DNA of 64,000 nucleotides from Paulinella micropora (Eukaryota; Cercozoa; Imbricatea; Euglyphida): NCBI GenBank assembly GCA_009731375.1, contig BJOX01000307.1, positions 388,204-452,203 of the forward strand. The letters are read 5' to 3'. The notes below the pieces were generated by a model, which was given only the letters and a program-made list of their open reading frames with translations, did not search any database and was not told where the DNA came from. Position numbers and translations under genes: made by a program. Shown here in pieces: positions 25,656 through 64,000 of the stretch (its first letter is position 1; each line of letters opens with the position of its first letter).

Positions 25656-26970
25656 TACATACACTTGACCAGGCATCTCCTTGCCTGTCCATTTGCACAT
25701 GGATTCGTCAACAGTGATGCATGGGCAGGGGATAATGGCTACATTAAACTGCCAACCAAACTGTTCCATCACAAACCAAAACATGTAAGAAGGGATCATC
25801 GGAGGTAGGTTCTGGCCCAAATTTCAGACACTGTAAAATAAGTTCGAATCGATTATTTGACATGAACATTCCATAGCCATCTCCTGGGAAACCATCATCT
25901 GCTAATTCATGTTGGTCCACCCAATGGCCCCTCCGCAGACCTCTGTCTGCCAAAGAAATGAGAACTAAAAGCAAAAAAAAAACAGACATTTCTTCATGGG
26001 TCACAGGTTTCTTTAAGTATTATTCATTTTGCTTTGCAAGCTCGGTGTTGGTGAATTCAATCATACAACTGATAACTTTTGGGGGGACAAAGTGCATGAA
26101 GTGTCTGTCCGACAAGAACAACAAAGAGAAATCAGAGAGATGAAAAGGCGCATACATATGTAGGCTATGTATTACAAGGTAGCAAAGTATAGTGAAAACA
26201 AGGTGCAGAAATGAGTACCTGCTCCACTCAAACTGTCTGGTCACATGACATCATTTTCAAAACAAATAACATGAAATGACAGACAAACATACATACTTGC
26301 CACACCCAGCTGGAATCAATGCAATATGCAAAACAGACAGACATCCAGGGAAGACTTACGAAAGAGGAGGAGCTGTGGAAGCGTTCCCTAACATTGTCTT
26401 GGGTTCAAACACAGGCCTGTCTGCACTCCAATCGACTGTTTGTGACTGCAACTTCCACAAAAAACTATTCTTTACCAACTTGTCACCCTCAGTCTTCACT
26501 TGTTCCTCTGTATTTAGATATACATTGTATCCCAAATGCAACTCTTCGTCACCACCTTCTTCGCTTTCTGAGTCTGAAATATTTGCATCCTGTTTAGCTT
26601 TTAGTTAATTGTTATTTCCTCCCTCAACTTCCTCGACCTCTGTCTCTTCAGTATCTGTAATCTCTACGTAGATCTCTTTCAATCCACCGTCGATACAGGC
26701 AAAACCACTCACTGCCTGGTCCAGTTCAGGACGTAGAAATCCAGACGAAAAAAAAATAGTCTTTCTTGTCCAAGTTGAGAGTCACAAGTGCTTTGTGATG
26801 TTTTGTTTCCTTATCATTTAGTTCCCCAATAAGCATTATGTCTTGATAGACTGTTTCACTAAATTTTCTTTTTGCACAAGCCTTTCCCAGCTTTACAGCA
26901 GGGACCGAAACACACGTTCCCACATCCATGTTTTTTGAGTAAGTGGCAGTGTGAGGGCGAAAAACCAAAA
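25656..26970 (-). pseudogene. piggyBac-like transposase, degraded
   Basis: Minus-strand fragments together match the DDE_Tnp_1_7 (piggyBac) layout. An acidic N-terminal region (26,970-26,350) is followed by a TxELAKQNE segment and THEE (26,090-26,000), a hydrophobic segment with W and MSNNRFELILQCLKF (25,990-25,800), and VDESMCKWTGKE (about 25,715-25,680), which contains the first catalytic aspartate in its usual DE context. It is broken by an A/T homopolymer shift near 26,750, a stop near 26,606 and a frame change near 25,800. It ends in microsatellite at about 25,656, before the other two catalytic aspartates. It is non-functional. No terminal repeats or TTAA duplication could be fixed. Confidence 0.75.
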
Positions 26971-27605
26971 ATAGGGTGGGTCAGTCAAGTGCCTTTTTCT
27001 CAGCTACTACCTAATGTTTTGAGTCAAAAATTGTACGCTTCACTTCCTACAGTCATTCTTGAGCCTTGATGCTATTTTTGAGTCATTTATTGTGCTCAAT
27101 TGATGAGATAAAATTTTCTGAAAACCAGTGCTGAAAAAACGTATCCAATTGACAACAAAAAAATCCAATTGGAAACACCGGGAACTTAAACAATGTTGAT
27201 GTATGTCTTGTGTATGTATGTACCATTCTAGCAGTATTATTGGTTCTCGATGTCGCGCTACTCAACGTGCACACAACCTATACCAAAAAGAAAAACAAAC
27301 CTCCAAGTAGCCGGTCCATGAGCCCCTCGATGTCGTGGATCAAACAAAAACTCTGCAGGCCTGAAATTTTTCAGGGGCCGGCCACGGAAAAAGACCCGAC
27401 ACATGCATTTCACCGCAAAAAATTAGTCTGTGTGTTTTCAAAATTTTCGACCGCTTGTAACACCCCCGCGGGCTCGTTTTTTTTTCCCCTTCAACCGCCG
27501 TCTTAAGATTTTTTTTTTTTTTTGACAGTTTTGTTCTCAAGGAGTAAGTTGTCGCACACATAACTGAAGAAAAGAACAAACCAGCAAACCCGAAACCATA
27601 GGAGG
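26971..27605. other. upstream region of the multi-exon gene
   Basis: No gene or long repeat is visible. 27,365-27,450 contains phrases (TTTCACCGCAAAA, TTTTCGACCG) seen in the MITE-like family at 29,832 and 33,060. A T-run followed by GACAG (27,510-27,529) could be a 3' splice site of a leader exon ahead of the ATG at 27,606. No TATA box or other promoter could be identified. Confidence 0.45.
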
Positions 27606-63896
<36,291 letters not shown>

Positions 63897-64000
63897 NNNN
63901 NNNNNNNNNNNNNNNNNNNNNNNNNNNNNNNNNNNNNNNNNNNNNNNNNNNNNNNNNNNNNNNNNNNNNNNNNNNNNNNNNNNNNNNNNNNNNNNNNNNN

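Overview
The window is eukaryotic. It contains GT-AG introns, LTR retrotransposons, tRNA-derived SINEs, palindromic MITE-like repeats, a decayed piggyBac-type transposase and an extreme load of tri- and tetranucleotide microsatellites. I cannot name the species. A single-pass membrane protein with EGF-like repeats hints at a holozoan or another complex protist, but this is only inference. There is no bacterial operon, CRISPR array or functional RNA gene.

Left part (1-25,075): after trinucleotide arrays (90-2,250) come relatives of one Ty3/gypsy retrotransposon family. On the + strand a pol fragment (about 2,310-4,992) is joined to a 5'-truncated, mutated element (gag 4,993-6,449, pol 6,450-12,263, 3' LTR 13,641-13,878, with a SINE inserted before the LTR). 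On the - strand lies a nearly complete copy (3' LTR 14,516-14,756, pol 15,580-21,221, gag 21,222-23,915, leader, 5' LTR 24,701-24,938). Gag and pol share one frame, separated by a single UGA codon. Positions 25,391-26,970 hold microsatellite and a broken piggyBac-like transposase gene on the - strand.

Right part (27,606-63,447): almost all of it can be read as one + strand gene of about 39 small exons (roughly 3.1 kb coding) whose introns consist of microsatellites and small transposons. I built it by matching splice signals, intron phase and the internal homology of two repeated domains. It encodes a signal peptide, a dienelactone-hydrolase-like alpha/beta-hydrolase domain that has lost its nucleophile and histidine (D1), a Ser/Thr/Pro-rich stalk, a second hydrolase domain with an intact Ser-Asp-His set (D2), EGF-like segments, a further ectodomain, a transmembrane helix and a basic cytoplasmic tail. 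Phase is continuous from 27,606 to 62,969 except at two junctions (near 29,300-29,594 and 48,237-50,001).

The most unusual feature is that many introns contain tandem arrays in which a piece of the neighbouring exon edge, with its splice site, has been amplified together with the intron microsatellite. Copies of an exon's 5' edge lie upstream of the exon and copies of its 3' edge lie downstream. These 'exon-edge satellites' occur around at least a dozen exons.

Assembly gaps (N) lie at 964-1,361, 3,681-4,317, 4,870-4,879, 14,917-15,579, 32,987-33,000, 45,046-45,055, 47,168-47,177, 48,855-49,182, 61,095-61,104, 61,882-61,891, 63,110-63,119 and 63,897-64,000. Several abut homopolymers, so array lengths are not reliable.
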